Below are positions 63,272-64,000 of a stretch of DNA of 64,000 bases, piece after piece. Position 1 is the stretch's first letter; each line of letters begins with the position of its first letter. This DNA comes from an uncultured Alistipes sp. (GTDB taxonomy: Bacteria; Bacteroidota; Bacteroidia; Bacteroidales; Rikenellaceae), in contig UQYM01000008.1 in the NCBI GenBank assembly GCA_900545315.1, positions 1-64,000 on the forward strand, given 5' to 3'. The notes under the pieces are model-generated. The model was not told where the DNA came from, ran no database searches, and saw only the letters and a list, made by a program, of their open reading frames with translations. Position numbers and translations under genes: made by a program.

Positions 63272-64000
63272 CTAACTACCGGCAGCGATGATCAGACCGA
63301 GACCTGCTACAAAGAACAGGAACATCAACGTCAGCAAGCCGTTGACTTTCCGTTCGCCCTTACTGAACTCTTTCCAGATAAAGACGCCCCACAGTGCGGC
63401 CACCAGGGTCGCTCCTTGGCCCAAACCGTACGAAATCGCTGCACCTGCTTTACCGGCGGCAATCAGATTCAAGCCATTGCCCAGTCCCCAGATGATACCT
63501 CCAAGGATACCCACCAGGTGAATCGAAAAGCCACCCTTAAAGTAGGCAGAAATGGAGATCGGTTCTCCGGCCACCGGACGTTTCATTGCGATCGTATTGA
63601 ACAGGAAGGTGCTGACAAAGATTCCCAGTGCAAAGATCACCATGGCTGTATAGGGGGTCATTTTGCCGACTGCCGGATTGACGAAGTTGTCCAGGTCCAT
63701 CGAGATGGCCACAAACCGGTAGAAGAATGACATCAGCAAGCCCGAGATCAGAGCCAAAACGATTCCTCGCGTTGAAGTTGAGCTGCTGGGCGACACTTTT
63801 TTGTAGGCAACTCCATTGAGCACGATCGCCACGATCACCAACAGCACGCCTCCGAACAGCAATACGGGGTCCCCTTTGGCGGAACCGATATAGTTGATCA
63901 GCACGCCCAGTACCAGAGCCAGTCCGACACCGACCGGGAAAGCTACCGCCATACCGGCCACCGCAATGGCCGCAGAGAGCAGAATATTGGCGGCATTGAA
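63272..64000 (-). CDS. GRP-family sugar transporter (N-terminus cut by window edge)
   Basis: Membrane permease of the DMT/GRP superfamily, glucose or other sugar uptake. The frame runs off the right edge, so the start is missing. Visible from the edge: FNAANILLSAAIAVAGMAVAFPVGVGLALVLGVLINYIG, the highly conserved GRP segment. About seven to eight more helices follow. They include SGLLMSFFYRFVAISMD and the ISAYFKGGFSIHLVGILGGIIWGLGNGLNLIAAGKAGAAISYGLGQGATLVAALWGVFIWKEF segment near the end. The usual full length is about 330 aa, so roughly 90 aa are outside. It is on the same strand as the phosphoesterase gene and may precede it in one transcript. Confidence 0.9.
   Translation of the reverse strand, partial: FNAANILLSAAIAVAGMAVAFPVGVGLALVLGVLINYIGSAKGDPVLLFGGVLLVIVAIVLNGVAYKKVSPSSSTSTRGIVLALISGLLMSFFYRFVAISMDLDNFVNPAVGKMTPYTAMVIFALGIFVSTFLFNTIAMKRPVAGEPISISAYFKGGFSIHLVGILGGIIWGLGNGLNLIAAGKAGAAISYGLGQGATLVAALWGVFIWKEFSKGERKVNGLLTLMFLFFVAGLGLIIAAGS

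Overview
The window is a chromosomal piece of a Bacteroidetes bacterium, most likely of the order Bacteroidales. The evidence is the family set (two DUF4251 proteins, a DUF4834 protein, fimbrillin-like lipoproteins, a PASTA-containing division transpeptidase, a GRP-type sugar transporter) and at least a dozen promoters with the Bacteroidetes -7 box TAnnTTTG. Several of these promoters have a TTTG -33 box 19-20 nt upstream. Rubredoxin, an anaerobic-type Thi4 and many hydrolases fit a gut anaerobe. I see no transposase, integrase, CRISPR array or rRNA.

Left third (1-22.2 kb, all minus strand): a division and cell-wall (dcw) cluster, read from right to left as ftsL, ftsI, (two unknown genes and a Kef-type antiporter), murE, a PQQ-like propeller lipoprotein-sized gene, mraY, murD, ftsW, murG, murC, ftsQ, ftsA (cut by the window edge). 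It is unusually loose: there are inserted genes and several non-coding gaps of 0.3-1 kb. It lacks mraZ, rsmH and murF here, and ftsI is split by a one-base frameshift. MurE carries the DNPR motif of meso-diaminopimelate-adding enzymes.

Middle (22-39 kb): dusB, argS, a Wzx-like flippase, two DUF4251 genes, rubredoxin, purB, a DUF4834 gene, the lipid-transport pair mlaE-mlaF, gapA, a nested tandem repeat of about 300 bp, an osmC-thi4 operon, engB, prs and tRNA-Ser(GCU). Most have clear single promoters and intrinsic terminators.

Accessory part (39-50 kb): a secreted IdeS/Mac-like cysteine protease with a fimbrillin-like N-terminus, followed by a fimbrillin-like lipoprotein. Both are frameshifted in G tracts. 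Then come a GNAT acetyltransferase, tRNA-Ser(CGA) and a heavy-metal RND efflux operon (small His-rich membrane protein, czcB, czcA, czcC).

Right part (50-64 kb): a membrane protein fused to a cytidylate-kinase-like domain, a DEAD-box helicase with a disordered basic tail, a GH3 beta-glucosidase, mgtC, a possible small antisense gene, metY, a DprA/SMF-like protein, tRNA-Glu(CUC), a Tat-type metallophosphoesterase and a GRP sugar transporter cut by the right edge. The most interesting items are the protease/fimbrillin locus, the membrane-kinase fusion, the nested 17/85-bp repeat and the altered dcw cluster.
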